Positions 40,122 through 48,206 of a stretch of 48,206 nt of DNA are shown here, in pieces (position 1 is the stretch's first letter; every line of letters starts with the position of its first letter). Position numbers and translations under genes: made by a program. The DNA is from Clostridia bacterium (GTDB lineage: Bacteria; Bacillota_A; Clostridia; Oscillospirales; CAG-272). The DNA lies in contig JAFTRQ010000089.1 in NCBI GenBank assembly GCA_017462125.1, positions 1 to 48,206 on the forward strand, given 5' to 3'. The notes beneath the pieces are model-generated. The model ran no database searches and was not told the DNA's origin. It saw nothing but the letters and a program-made list of their open reading frames with translations.

Positions 40122-42509
40122 TCACAGATCAAGCATCGAATCGTGCTCGAAAAGCTTTCCGTTACGGTGAAGAAGGGTCTTGACCTCGTATTTCCCGAAG
40201 GTGAGGTCAATATTCTCGCCGAATACGGCAACCTTACACTTCTTTTCCCCGTCGGTATTATTAAAGAGTCTTACCATAAAGGTATTCTCTGCTGTCTTTC
40301 TCAAGCAAGAGAGCGTCACTGCATCATCGGAAACGGTAACGGGTGCAGTCTCGTGAATCTTACCCTCGCCGTGAGGATAGAAGTTGAGCGCGTAGGGTCT
40401 CTCCACAAACTTCTGCGCCTCTTTTTCAAGCTGCTCTCTGTCGCAGACCATAAGGCGAAGTCTGAACTCATGGCGACCCGGCTCGATATATTTGTTATAA
40501 ATCTCGGGATCGATTATGGGAAGCTCGCCAACGGGATGCGCACAATAAACCGAGCCGTTAAGCAGATTGATGTAAAGCTTTCCGTTCTCAATCGAGCAAC
40601 CGTACGTACCGTCCTTCAGAATTGCAAGCACCTTATCGCCCATTTCCACACCGACGAAGCGCTGAGAGCATTCCTCAAGATTTTCGGTATAGGTCTGCGT
40701 ACCGAATGCCGTCTGACCGATAAATTTGCCAATCTCGGCAAGCGGGATCTCAAGCTTGAGTCCCTTACCGGGATCATTCCAAAAAGCGTTTACCGCAAGG
40801 TCGATAAAGTCGAAATCACGATAGAGCTTATAAGAAACGCGCACGTCGGAGCGTCCCGTATCGTAATAGCTCTCGGTCTCGGTGAGAAGCTCGCCGTTCT
40901 CGATCGTACGAAGGGGCAGCTTGGGCTCGGCATATTTGTAATTCTTGCCGACGGTCTTCATATGCCAGCCCCAAGGGTCCTCGTTATCATCGTAAACCAC
41001 TGGACGGAAAGCCGCACCCGCAAGATATTCCTTGCCGCCTGCGACAAAGCTTGAAAGAGCGCCAAGCTCGGTGTCAAAGCGCGCCTTGGCGCCACTCTTC
41101 GTCTCAAAATCCGCAACGGGAGTGCGGTCAAGCGTCCACTTTTTACCTATGCGGAAGGATATATCAAATCTTGTCATCGAAAGAGGATTCAGCTCCGACT
41201 TGATGGCAAGTCTTATGCTTCTGTCCATATTTATGCGCGACATCTCCTTCACTCTCTGGAAGGGCACCTCCACTCCGTTACGCTTAACGGTAAATTCATA
41301 TCCCTCGTTATCGGAAACAATACAGTTCAGCATAAAGAAATCTGCGTTGAAGATAACCTCCTCCGCGCTTTGCGAAGGATTGTATACAAAGATGGGATAC
41401 TCCATGGGAACAGCACGCTTATAGTCGCCGCAAAGCGCCATAAACGCCTTTGCAAACTCGCCGTCGAGAAGCTCGAGAGCGTGATCCAGCTTCTGCATAC
41501 TGCTCTTCTCTCCCTCGATGATACAGGTTCCCGAAAGCACGTCGTGGAACTGCACCATCGCCATATTTTTCTGCGCCTCGTCAAAGACCGCAACGTCATA
41601 TTTGTAGCCTGTCTCAACCGAAGCCAGCGCACAGATCTTTTCGGTCATCAGCAGCTTGTTTTCGGTCTCGGCATATCGTCTCTTCAGTCTCGCAATCGAG
41701 GTATAGCACTTGACGAAGCAGGGCTGAAGCGCCTCGGTATATTCGACCTTGGGCGTAGCTGCGGCAAAGAACTGCTCGGGAGTGGAATGGAAAACCTGCA
41801 CGCCGTTGGCCTTCTCTTCCTCGATAAAGTCCTTTATGTCTGCAAGATCGCGTCTCGACGCACCGCCGCCGTGGTTACCGATACCCCAAAGAGCAAAAGC
41901 AACGTCTTCCTCCATCCAGGGGCGCATCTTTCGCTTGATATCTCTTACCGCGTGGCCAAGCTCTGAGCAATAAATGGTATCATCCTGAAATCTTGCCGCG
42001 TGAACCGAGCTTCCGTCAAAGCCCTTCCAATCGAAGTGCATAGCGGGCAGATCGAATATCCAATCCATAGGGCGGCAGAAGATATAGCCCTGATAGCCGC
42101 ACTTATTCAGTATCTGCACAAGACCCTGTGTGTGACCGAAGGAGTCAAAGTTCACCGCAACCGTGGGTCTCTTGCCGAATTTTTCCTTGAAATATTTCAA
42201 TCCCGCCTCTATCTGACGGATGAATCCCTCTCCGGACGGAATATTACAGTCAGGCTGAACGTACCAGCCGCCCATTATATGCCATTTTCCCGCCTCCACA
42301 AGCTCCTTGATGCGAGCAAAAAGCTTGGGATCGTATTTTTCAACGTATTCGTAAAGCAACGCCTCGTTGTGGCAGAATATGTAATCGTATTCCTCGGCTA
42401 TATCAACTGCCGAATAAAAGGTAGCAAGTGCCGCAGTAGCGCCCTCGTTCCAATCCCACTGCCATACAGGGTCAAGATGCGCGTTGCATATAAGATGAAG
42501 CTCTTTCAT
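40122..42509 (-). CDS. GH38-family alpha-mannosidase
   Basis: This 795-residue glycosidase begins with the zinc-site motif NAHLDPVWQWDWNEG and holds the catalytic nucleophile region NFDSFGHTQGL, typical of GH38. It is followed by the helical middle domain and the C-terminal beta domains. No signal peptide is present, so it should act on imported mannosides. I chose 42509 (MKELHLICNAHLD) because GGAG lies six bases upstream; earlier in-frame ATGs lie in the leader hairpin. It has its own strong promoter and a structured leader. No transporter is adjacent. Confidence 0.94.
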   Translation of the reverse strand: MKELHLICNAHLDPVWQWDWNEGATAALATFYSAVDIAEEYDYIFCHNEALLYEYVEKYDPKLFARIKELVEAGKWHIMGGWYVQPDCNIPSGEGFIRQIEAGLKYFKEKFGKRPTVAVNFDSFGHTQGLVQILNKCGYQGYIFCRPMDWIFDLPAMHFDWKGFDGSSVHAARFQDDTIYCSELGHAVRDIKRKMRPWMEEDVAFALWGIGNHGGGASRRDLADIKDFIEEEKANGVQVFHSTPEQFFAAATPKVEYTEALQPCFVKCYTSIARLKRRYAETENKLLMTEKICALASVETGYKYDVAVFDEAQKNMAMVQFHDVLSGTCIIEGEKSSMQKLDHALELLDGEFAKAFMALCGDYKRAVPMEYPIFVYNPSQSAEEVIFNADFFMLNCIVSDNEGYEFTVKRNGVEVPFQRVKEMSRINMDRSIRLAIKSELNPLSMTRFDISFRIGKKWTLDRTPVADFETKSGAKARFDTELGALSSFVAGGKEYLAGAAFRPVVYDDNEDPWGWHMKTVGKNYKYAEPKLPLRTIENGELLTETESYYDTGRSDVRVSYKLYRDFDFIDLAVNAFWNDPGKGLKLEIPLAEIGKFIGQTAFGTQTYTENLEECSQRFVGVEMGDKVLAILKDGTYGCSIENGKLYINLLNGSVYCAHPVGELPIIDPEIYNKYIEPGRHEFRLRLMVCDREQLEKEAQKFVERPYALNFYPHGEGKIHETAPVTVSDDAVTLSCLRKTAENTFMVRLFNNTDGEKKCKVAVFGENIDLTFGKYEVKTLLHRNGKLFEHDSMLDL

Positions 42510-42683
42510 AATAATCTCCATTCCGCCGCCCACGGGAACACCTGTGGCGGCACAAATAGTAATCGATGAATTTTGCCATCAGGCAAAATTCGCGCGTGAA
42601 ACAGTTATTTTCATTATTAGTGGGAAGTAACCTTCACGCAATCGTCCTTCCTTGTTTCTTGTTATAGGGCTTTCGCCTACAAT
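42510..42683 (-). other. Structured leader of the alpha-mannosidase mRNA
   Basis: About 170 bases of transcript precede the GH38 start. One hairpin (GAATTTTGCC 42568-42577 with GGCAAAATTC 42582-42591) and a GC-rich hairpin (CCGCC.CAC around 42526-42533 with GTGGCGG 42544-42550) sit just before the ribosome binding site. It matches no riboswitch class I can name by eye. Together with the promoter and copy F this accounts for the 310-base gap; no gene is seen. Confidence 0.55.
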
Positions 42684-42712
42684 TATTATACCTTTTATAA
42701 ACGGGACTGTCA
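42684..42712 (-). promoter_or_regulatory. Promoter of the alpha-mannosidase gene
   Basis: On the minus strand TTGACA (42707-42712) and TATAAT (42684-42689), 17 bases apart, are a perfect consensus match. Confidence 0.92.
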
Positions 42713-42761
42713 ACATAATTTTTTCATTTATTGAAAGTTCTTGAAGGAAGGAGGGAGGGGT

Positions 42762-42807
42762 GTGGGGAGGGAGGAAGCTTCTTTCAAGAAGCTTCCTCCC
42801 TCCCCAC
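42762..42807 (-). repeat. Long hairpin, dispersed family copy F
   Basis: Perfect 22-base arms at 42762-42783 and 42786-42807 begin 13 bases past the citrate synthase stop. TTGAAAGTTCTTGAAGGAAG (42731-42750) lies on the low-coordinate side, the same module seen beside copies B to E. It probably ends or protects the citrate synthase transcript. Confidence 0.8.
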
Positions 42808-42819
42808 AATATCTCATTA

Positions 42820-44208
42820 TTAATATCTATCGTCCATAGAAACGTAATTTCTCGGCTTTGCGATACACTTATAACCGGGACGGATGATACGGTTCGAGGT
42901 ACAGTATTCCTCCATACGGTGCGCGCACCAGCCCGCGACTCTCGCAATTGCAAAAAGAGGTGTATACATTTCGGTGGGTATTCCGAGCATACGGTAAACC
43001 AGACCCGAATAGAGGTCCACGTTTGCGCACATATCCTTATCCACACCCTTATATGCCTTAAAGAGCGAGGGGGTAATGGTCTCGATCTTCTCAAGCAGCT
43101 CGAAATCATCGCCATATCCCTTTTCGTAAGCAAGCTTTTTCGCGTAGGTCTTCAGCATAACGGCACGGGGGTCGGATTTCGTATAGATCGCGTGACCCAT
43201 ACCGTAGATAAGACCCGATCCGTCGTTTGCCTCACCGTTGAGTATCTTCAAAAGGAAGGATGCTACCTCATCCTCGTTTCGGATATCCTGCACGTTCTCC
43301 TTGATACAGTCGAACATCTCCTGCACCTTGATATTTGCACCGCCGTGGCGGGGGCCCTTCAAGGCACCGATTGCCGCAGAGATCGCGGAATAGGTATCCG
43401 AGCCCGAGCTTGACAGCACGCGGCAGGTAAAGGTGGAGCAGTTACCGCCTCCGTGCTCGGCATGAACCACGAGACAGAGGTCAAGCAGCCTTGCCTCATC
43501 CTCCGTATAGCTCTTATTAGAACGCAAAACGCGCAAAAAGTTCTCCGCTGTAGAAAGCTCGTCCTTGGGGTTGTGAATATTCAAACTCTTATCAAAGAAG
43601 GCATTCTGATAGACCGCATATGACTGTGCCGCGATAACGGGCAGGCGGGAAAGCAGCTCCATGCTTTGATGAAGCATATTCTCAAGCCCCGTATCGTCGG
43701 GATTATCGTCGTATGCGTACAGAGAAAGCACCGCGCTCGCCATTTTGTTCATAATCGACTGCGAGGGAGCCTTCATAATAATATCCTCGGTAAATCTCGG
43801 AGGCAGACGGCGGTATGCCGCAAGGATATCGTTGAATTCGGCAAGCTCTTCTTTCGTGGGAAGATGTCCGAAGAAAAGCAAAAATGCGCACTCCTCAAAG
43901 CCGAATCTGCCTTCCTTAACAAAATTATTCACCAATTGGCTGATTTCGTATCCGCGATATTCCAGCTTACCCTCAACGGCGCACTTCTCGCCTTCGTTCA
44001 TAATATATCCGTGTGCGTTACCGACTCTTGTTACACCCGCGGTAACACCCGAGCCATCGGGCTCACGCAAGCCTCTTTTAACTCGGTAATTTTCAAACGC
44101 CTCTTTGGGGATCACGTATGTGCTTCTTGCATCGTCAAGCATAGATTGAAACTCACGCTCGATCTCCTCATCGTGATCGCTGGTATGGTTTTTGGAATAC
44201 AGTTGCAT
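42820..44208 (-). CDS. gltA: Citrate synthase
   Basis: This 462-residue enzyme condenses acetyl-CoA and oxaloacetate. Catalytic residues are visible as His in HAEHGGGN, His in GPRHGGAN and Asp in NVDLYSG; RVAGWCAHRMEE is the CoA/citrate-binding end. The N-terminal 60 residues are longer than in the short Gram-positive type. The ATG at 44208 has GGAG eight bases upstream; a GTG three codons earlier is less well placed. No aconitase or isocitrate dehydrogenase is adjacent. In an anaerobe its job is probably glutamate supply. Confidence 0.95.
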   Translation of the reverse strand: MQLYSKNHTSDHDEEIEREFQSMLDDARSTYVIPKEAFENYRVKRGLREPDGSGVTAGVTRVGNAHGYIMNEGEKCAVEGKLEYRGYEISQLVNNFVKEGRFGFEECAFLLFFGHLPTKEELAEFNDILAAYRRLPPRFTEDIIMKAPSQSIMNKMASAVLSLYAYDDNPDDTGLENMLHQSMELLSRLPVIAAQSYAVYQNAFFDKSLNIHNPKDELSTAENFLRVLRSNKSYTEDEARLLDLCLVVHAEHGGGNCSTFTCRVLSSSGSDTYSAISAAIGALKGPRHGGANIKVQEMFDCIKENVQDIRNEDEVASFLLKILNGEANDGSGLIYGMGHAIYTKSDPRAVMLKTYAKKLAYEKGYGDDFELLEKIETITPSLFKAYKGVDKDMCANVDLYSGLVYRMLGIPTEMYTPLFAIARVAGWCAHRMEEYCTSNRIIRPGYKCIAKPRNYVSMDDRY

Positions 44209-44272
44209 GTTTCTCACTCCGATCTGTGCTAAAAAAAGTCCAATCGCCTTGCAGATTGTAAATAATATTAAT

Positions 44273-44301
44273 ATTATACCTCAACTCATCGAAATTTGCA
44301 A
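44273..44301 (-). promoter_or_regulatory. Promoter of the citrate synthase gene
   Basis: On the minus strand TTGCAA (44296-44301) and TATAAT (44273-44278) are 17 bases apart, the same -35 hexamer and spacing as the microcompartment operon promoter. Confidence 0.8.
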
Positions 44302-44618
44302 TTAACAAATTGTAAACTCTCATATTTTTGCAATTTATATTGAATATCAGCCTGTTTTCTGCAAGAATTCGCCGCGTTTCATTCATAATCGCAGTGTGCG
44401 GTGCAGGAGTATCACTTCATTTTGCATTTTTCGCCGCACAGGCACGCCAAAAAAGCCCCAAGACCTTTCTTTTTGCATCCGAGCTATGGGCGGATTGCAA
44501 AAAATTCTTTCGGCATGCAAGAAAAAAGTGAAACGTGCGCAAAAGGATCAAGAACAATCACAAAAAATTTTCAACTGCTCAAGCTTCTCACAAGAATCGT
44601 CAATTCCCCACCCGATGA
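44302..44618. other. Intergenic region between divergent promoters
   Basis: About 315 bases between the citrate synthase promoter and the promoter at 44619. It contains TTGCAATT-like words (44301 area and about 44337) and several GC-poor tracts. I see no convincing gene, RNA or repeat here. Confidence 0.5.
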
Positions 44619-44647
44619 TTGACAAACCTCACGAAAAGAGTTATAAT
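44619..44647 (+). promoter_or_regulatory. Promoter of the glycerol-1-phosphate dehydrogenase/GH28 operon
   Basis: TTGACA (44619-44624) and TATAAT (44642-44647), 17 bases apart, are a perfect consensus. The leader of about 90 bases holds TTGAC/GTCAA and GCAGCG/CGCTGC inverted repeats, which could bind a regulator or fold. Confidence 0.9.
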
Positions 44648-44744
44648 ATTGATAGATTGACGGTGTCAATGAAGTCGGACAGCATCAAATGCAGCGGCTC
44701 AGAGACGCTGCCTCCGATAATTCTGAAAGGAACGATCACATTTT

Positions 44745-46070
44745 ATGAAACAATTTGAAACTCTTATATGCGAATGCGGTGAAACACACAGCGCCTTCAC
44801 CTCAAGAGTCATCGCCGAGTGCGGTGCCATCAAAAAGCTACCCGAGGCGATCTATGCTCTTGGCTGTCGCAAGCCCTTTCTTGTGGCAGATCAAAACACC
44901 TTTAAAGCCGCAGGCGAGGAGGCTGCTTCGTTGCTCTCGGGCGCAGAAATGCTTTTTTCTTTGTACGTATTCGAAAAAAGCCCCGCCCCCGACGAAAGAG
45001 CGGTGGGCACGGCAATTATGCATTTTGATAACACCTGTGACTGCATCGTTGGAATCGGCTCGGGCGTGATCAACGATATCTGCAAGCTTTTGGCAAGCAT
45101 GGCCAAGCTTCCGTACGTGATCGTTGCCACCGCCCCTTCAATGGACGGATATGCATCCGCAAGCTCCTCTATGGAGCGTCACGGTGTCAAGGTCTCTCTG
45201 CCCACCAAATGCGCCGACATGATCATCGGAGACCCCGACATCCTCATCGACGCACCGCTTTATCTCCATCTCTCGGGTCTTGGCGATATGATCGCCAAGT
45301 ACACAAGCATCTGTGAGTGGCGGATCTCCTCCGTCATTAATGGCGAGCATTACTGCGAACGGGTGGCGCAAATGATCCGAGAGGCGTTGAAGAAATGCAT
45401 CGATAACGCAGACGGACTTACCAAGGGAGACAAAACAGCCGCGCTTGCGGTATTTGAAGGACTTGTGATCGCAGGTGCCGCTATGAATTACGCAGGCACA
45501 AGCCGCCCCGCCTCGGGCGTGGAGCATTATTTCTCTCACGTTTGGGATATGCGCGCGCTTGAATTCGGCACACCTGCCTACACGCACGGCGCACAGTGTG
45601 CCGTCGCAACGCTGATCGCCATCGACATCTACGACTGCCTCCGCAAGATCACGCCCGACCTTGAGAAGGCGCTTGATCAGGCAGGCAAATTTGACTATGA
45701 TAGCTACAAGCTCTCTCTGCGTGCTTTGCTTGGAAGGAGTGCTGAGGCGCTGATCCGATTGGAAGAAATGAAAGAAGGAAAATACGATCCCGCAAAGCAC
45801 GCGATCCGCATTGCGCGTATCGTGGAGAAATGGGACGAAATCTGCAGGATCATCGACGAGGAGCTCCCCGACCGAACCGAATTGACCGCCCTGATGCGCA
45901 AGCTTGGTGCACCCACTACCGTCCGCGAGCTTGGAATCGACCCCGCCAACCTTCCCGAAGTCTTTGAAGCAACGCGCGATATCCGCGACAAATACGTGCT
46001 TTCCAGATTGGTCTTCGACCTTGGACTCACGGAAGAAATCAAGGAAAGCCTTACAAAGAACCACTCATAA
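44745..46070 (+). CDS. araM: sn-Glycerol-1-phosphate dehydrogenase family protein (AraM-like)
   Basis: This 441-residue protein belongs to the dehydroquinate-synthase/iron-alcohol-dehydrogenase superfamily. GIGSGVINDICK is the nucleotide-binding turn and TAPSMDGYASASSS the hallmark of G1P dehydrogenases. Metal ligands are probably the Asp in GLGDMIAKYTS and the His residues in GVEHYFSHVWD and THGAQCAVAT. AraM of Bacillus makes glycerol-1-phosphate from dihydroxyacetone phosphate and often lies in sugar-acid or arabinan loci. Here it precedes a GH28 pectinase-type gene, suggesting a carbohydrate role. The AAAGGA site is about 13 bases from the ATG, longer than usual. Confidence 0.88.
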   Translation: MKQFETLICECGETHSAFTSRVIAECGAIKKLPEAIYALGCRKPFLVADQNTFKAAGEEAASLLSGAEMLFSLYVFEKSPAPDERAVGTAIMHFDNTCDCIVGIGSGVINDICKLLASMAKLPYVIVATAPSMDGYASASSSMERHGVKVSLPTKCADMIIGDPDILIDAPLYLHLSGLGDMIAKYTSICEWRISSVINGEHYCERVAQMIREALKKCIDNADGLTKGDKTAALAVFEGLVIAGAAMNYAGTSRPASGVEHYFSHVWDMRALEFGTPAYTHGAQCAVATLIAIDIYDCLRKITPDLEKALDQAGKFDYDSYKLSLRALLGRSAEALIRLEEMKEGKYDPAKHAIRIARIVEKWDEICRIIDEELPDRTELTALMRKLGAPTTVRELGIDPANLPEVFEATRDIRDKYVLSRLVFDLGLTEEIKESLTKNHS

Positions 46071-46088
46071 GAACGGAGAAATACGAAA

Positions 46089-47348
46089 ATGAAAATGAAT
46101 GAAAAGGAATTCTTTCCCGACGGCATAACCCCCATAGACGATTGGTTTTACGACAACCGCATCCCAACCCTTTCCGAGCTTGGAACGCCATATCTCATCA
46201 CCGATTTCGGTGCCAAAGCTGACGGCAATATATGCACGGAAAAAATTCAATCCGCCATCGATACGGCACACGCAAACGGCGGTGGCGTTATCATTATCCC
46301 CAAAGGCAGATTTATGTCAGGCGCGCTCTTTTTCAAGGCAGGCGTCAACCTCTATCTTGAAGAAGGCGCAATTCTTTGGGGTAGCGACGACATCTGTGAT
46401 TATCCCCTCTGCGAAACTCGTATCGAAGGACAATGGCGACTCTACTTTCCCGCCCTTGTCAACGCCGATCACAACGATGGCTTCACCCTGTGCGGCAAGG
46501 GTGTCATCGACGGCAACGGCTTAAAGGCGTGGAAGGCATTCTGGATCCGTTGGAAATGGAACAAGAATCTTTCCAACCTCGACGAGCAACGGCCTCGCCT
46601 GCTCTTCGTCTCCAATTCCAGCAACGTGACCATCGCCGAGGCAACTCTGCAAAACTCTCATTTCTGGACAACGCACATCTACAAATGCGACCACGTTCGC
46701 TATCTGAATTGTAACATTTTGGCTCCCCACGGTCCCGTTTTGGCGCCCTCCTCCGACGCCATTGACATCGACGCTTGCCATCACGTTCACATCAAGGATT
46801 GCTATCTCAACGTCAACGACGATTCCGTAGTATTGAAGGGCGGCAAGGGTGTAAATGCCGGAGAATTGCCCGAAAACGGTGAAAACCACAGCGTGCTTGT
46901 AGAGGATTGCCGCTACGGATACTGCCACGGTGTACTGACCTGCGGCTCGGAGTCGATCCACAACAAGAACGTTATCGTTCGAAACTGCCACGTGGACGAG
47001 ACCATCTTCCTGCTCTGGTTCAAGCTTCGCAACGACACCGCACAGCATTACGAATACGTACGTATGGAAAACGTGACCTGCCTGAAGGCGAGAAGCTTTC
47101 TGAATCTCAATCTTTTTGGCGAGCAGCATTACGACGGACTTTCCTCCCGCGTGAATAACGTCACTATGAGAAATATTACCTGTACCTGCAACGTCTTCTA
47201 CGACGTCACCGTTGCCGAAGGGCGCACCTCCGCACAGGACTTCGATTTTGAAAACATTGAAGTAAATTGTTTAGAGAGCCGCTTCAAAAAAGATCTTATT
47301 GCCAATACAACGGTCAAAAACGTGACCGTAAACGGCGAAATGCTTTAA
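46089..47348 (+). CDS. GH28-family glycoside hydrolase (polygalacturonase-like)
   Basis: This 419-residue right-handed beta-helix enzyme starts with the GH28 region ITDFGAKADG and contains SDAIDID and NVNDDSVVLKGG with the catalytic Asp residues, then YCHGVLTCGSE with the active-site His. The place of the usual RIK motif reads LLWFKLRND, so the substrate-binding Arg may be missing or shifted. No signal peptide is present, so it should act inside the cell on oligosaccharides. It follows the AraM-like gene by 18 bases. Confidence 0.92.
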   Translation: MKMNEKEFFPDGITPIDDWFYDNRIPTLSELGTPYLITDFGAKADGNICTEKIQSAIDTAHANGGGVIIIPKGRFMSGALFFKAGVNLYLEEGAILWGSDDICDYPLCETRIEGQWRLYFPALVNADHNDGFTLCGKGVIDGNGLKAWKAFWIRWKWNKNLSNLDEQRPRLLFVSNSSNVTIAEATLQNSHFWTTHIYKCDHVRYLNCNILAPHGPVLAPSSDAIDIDACHHVHIKDCYLNVNDDSVVLKGGKGVNAGELPENGENHSVLVEDCRYGYCHGVLTCGSESIHNKNVIVRNCHVDETIFLLWFKLRNDTAQHYEYVRMENVTCLKARSFLNLNLFGEQHYDGLSSRVNNVTMRNITCTCNVFYDVTVAEGRTSAQDFDFENIEVNCLESRFKKDLIANTTVKNVTVNGEML

Positions 47349-47397
47349 TTCTACTGTCGGTAGAGTCCGAAAACCTCCCCATTCAACCTTCGGTGTG

Positions 47398-47426
47398 TAG
47401 ACTTTACCGCAAAAATCGTTTATACT
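47398..47426 (+). promoter_or_regulatory. Promoter of the Xre/zinc-ribbon gene
   Basis: TAGACT (47398-47403) and TATACT (47421-47426) are 17 bases apart, 28 bases before the ATG at 47455, with a GGAG ribosome binding site between. Confidence 0.65.
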
Positions 47427-47454
47427 GTACTCAGTTCAGAAAGGAGTCAACATT

Positions 47455-48069
47455 ATGGATCAGATCAAAATCGGTCGTTTTATCGCCGAACGCAGGAAAA
47501 TCAAAAACCTGACGCAGGCACAACTGGCTGAAAAAATGAATGTTACCGACAGAGCTGTGTCAAAATGGGAAACAGGCAGATCATTGCCCGATTCCTCTAT
47601 TATGCTGGACCTATGTCACGAGCTTGGGATCACAGTAAACGATTTACTTTATGGGGAGGTAGTTTCAATGGAAAATTACAACAAAGAATCAGAAAATAAT
47701 CTGCTTGAAGTAATCAAGCAAAAAGAAGAAGCAGACAAAAGGCTGCTCTTCATCGAAATCATCGTCGGCATCTTTGCCATCACAGTCATGCTTGCGTTGT
47801 GCGTGATTGCGGCATACGCTCCGGTGGAGGATTGGCTGAGAATAGTGCTTATCATCATCGGAGCTATTCCCGTGTTGATCCTAACGCCCTTTATGCTCAA
47901 GATCGAGCAGACGGCAGGATATTACGAGTGCAAGGAATGTCATCACAAATACATTCCCGCATATAGAAGCGTCTTTATAGCTATGCATATGGGCAGAACA
48001 AGATATATGAAGTGCCCCGAGTGCGGCAAAAGATCCTGGCAGAAAAAGGTTATCAGCAAAGGAAGATAA
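47455..48069 (+). CDS. Xre-type regulator with two membrane helices and a zinc ribbon
   Basis: This 204-residue protein has a helix-turn-helix at about 8-62 (NLTQAQLAEKMNVTDRAVSKWETG), membrane helices at about 98-120 and 128-148, and a C-terminal zinc ribbon with Cys159/Cys162 (CKEC) and Cys187/Cys190 (CPEC). Both ends face the cytoplasm if the helices form a hairpin. It would be a membrane-tethered regulator. The ligand and target are unknown. Confidence 0.9.
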   Translation: MDQIKIGRFIAERRKIKNLTQAQLAEKMNVTDRAVSKWETGRSLPDSSIMLDLCHELGITVNDLLYGEVVSMENYNKESENNLLEVIKQKEEADKRLLFIEIIVGIFAITVMLALCVIAAYAPVEDWLRIVLIIIGAIPVLILTPFMLKIEQTAGYYECKECHHKYIPAYRSVFIAMHMGRTRYMKCPECGKRSWQKKVISKGR

Positions 48070-48107
48070 ATTGCGATTTATAGGAAGAGAGACGCATGCC
48101 TCCGGCG

Positions 48108-48178
48108 GCTTACTTTCTTTGAAAAGAAAGTAAGCAAAGAAACTTTCTATAAACCACGAATTTTTTCAAAATTCGTGG
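48108..48178 (+). repeat. Two consecutive hairpins at the window end
   Basis: GCTTACTTTCTT (48108-48119) pairs with AAGAAAGTAAGC (48124-48135), and CCACGAATTTT (48154-48164) with AAAATTCGTGG (48168-48178). The first resembles an imperfect hairpin at 18932-18950. They lie about 40 bases past the last gene and could end its transcript. Confidence 0.65.
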
Positions 48179-48206
48179 ATGAAAAGGATAAAATGGATAC
48201 ATAATA

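Noticed and set aside
44341..44619. Small open frames between citrate synthase and araM
   Set aside because: They lack ribosome binding sites and recognisable sequence, and a perfect promoter for araM lies in the same stretch.

Overview
This window looks like a chromosomal segment of a gut-type Clostridium-related Firmicute (class Clostridia, family not determinable here). The clues are AGGAGG-type ribosome binding sites, promoters close to TTGACA-17-TATAAT, clostridial-type lipoproteins and BspA-like leucine-rich repeats, and a glycyl-radical (oxygen-sensitive) catabolic organelle. I see no rRNA, tRNA, CRISPR array, phage or insertion sequence.

The centre (about 12.2-27.7 kb, all on the plus strand) is a complete glycyl-radical-enzyme bacterial microcompartment (BMC) locus of the fucose/rhamnose-linked 1,2-propanediol type. 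In order it holds acetate kinase, a class II sugar-phosphate aldolase, CoA-acylating aldehyde dehydrogenase, a zinc alcohol dehydrogenase, four BMC-H shell proteins, the PduL phosphotransacylase, a BMC-P vertex protein, a PduS-like flavo-iron-sulfur protein, a PduT-like BMC-T, the B12-independent diol dehydratase, its radical-SAM activase, a PduU/EutS-like shell protein, an EutP/PduV-like GTPase, a ParA-type ATPase and a small lysine/alanine/proline-rich protein. The inferred flow is deoxy-sugar phosphate to lactaldehyde, then 1,2-propanediol, then propionaldehyde, then propanol or propionyl-CoA, then propionyl phosphate, and finally propionate plus ATP. Encapsulation-type helices can be seen on the aldolase (C-terminal) and on the aldehyde dehydrogenase, alcohol dehydrogenase and PduL (N-terminal). 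The ParA plus basic-tail pair at the end of the locus is the best candidate for an under-described system: a McdAB-like or phasin-like device that spreads or tethers microcompartments on the nucleoid.

Left flank (0-12 kb, minus strand): a MarR-regulated heterodimeric ABC exporter; an ECF sigma / membrane anti-sigma-like / VWA lipoprotein / lipoprotein operon; and nagA followed by metG.

Right flank: a Xre regulator carrying a cysteine-ladder beta-helix domain; a zinc/cadmium efflux operon (ArsR-type repressor, HMA chaperone, P1B ATPase); a VanY / leucine-rich-repeat / membrane protein operon; a small four-cysteine protein, cytidine deaminase and an HD-domain protein; a calcium-type P-ATPase; a Xre-TPR regulator; a GH38 alpha-mannosidase with a structured leader; citrate synthase; a glycerol-1-phosphate dehydrogenase-like enzyme with a GH28 pectinase; and a Xre/membrane/zinc-ribbon protein.

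A recurrent feature is a family of long near-perfect hairpins with a shared TTGAAAGTTTTTTGAA-like side arm. They occur both between operons and inside the BMC operon, where they bracket the glycyl radical enzyme. All functional statements come from reading motifs by eye; no database search was run.
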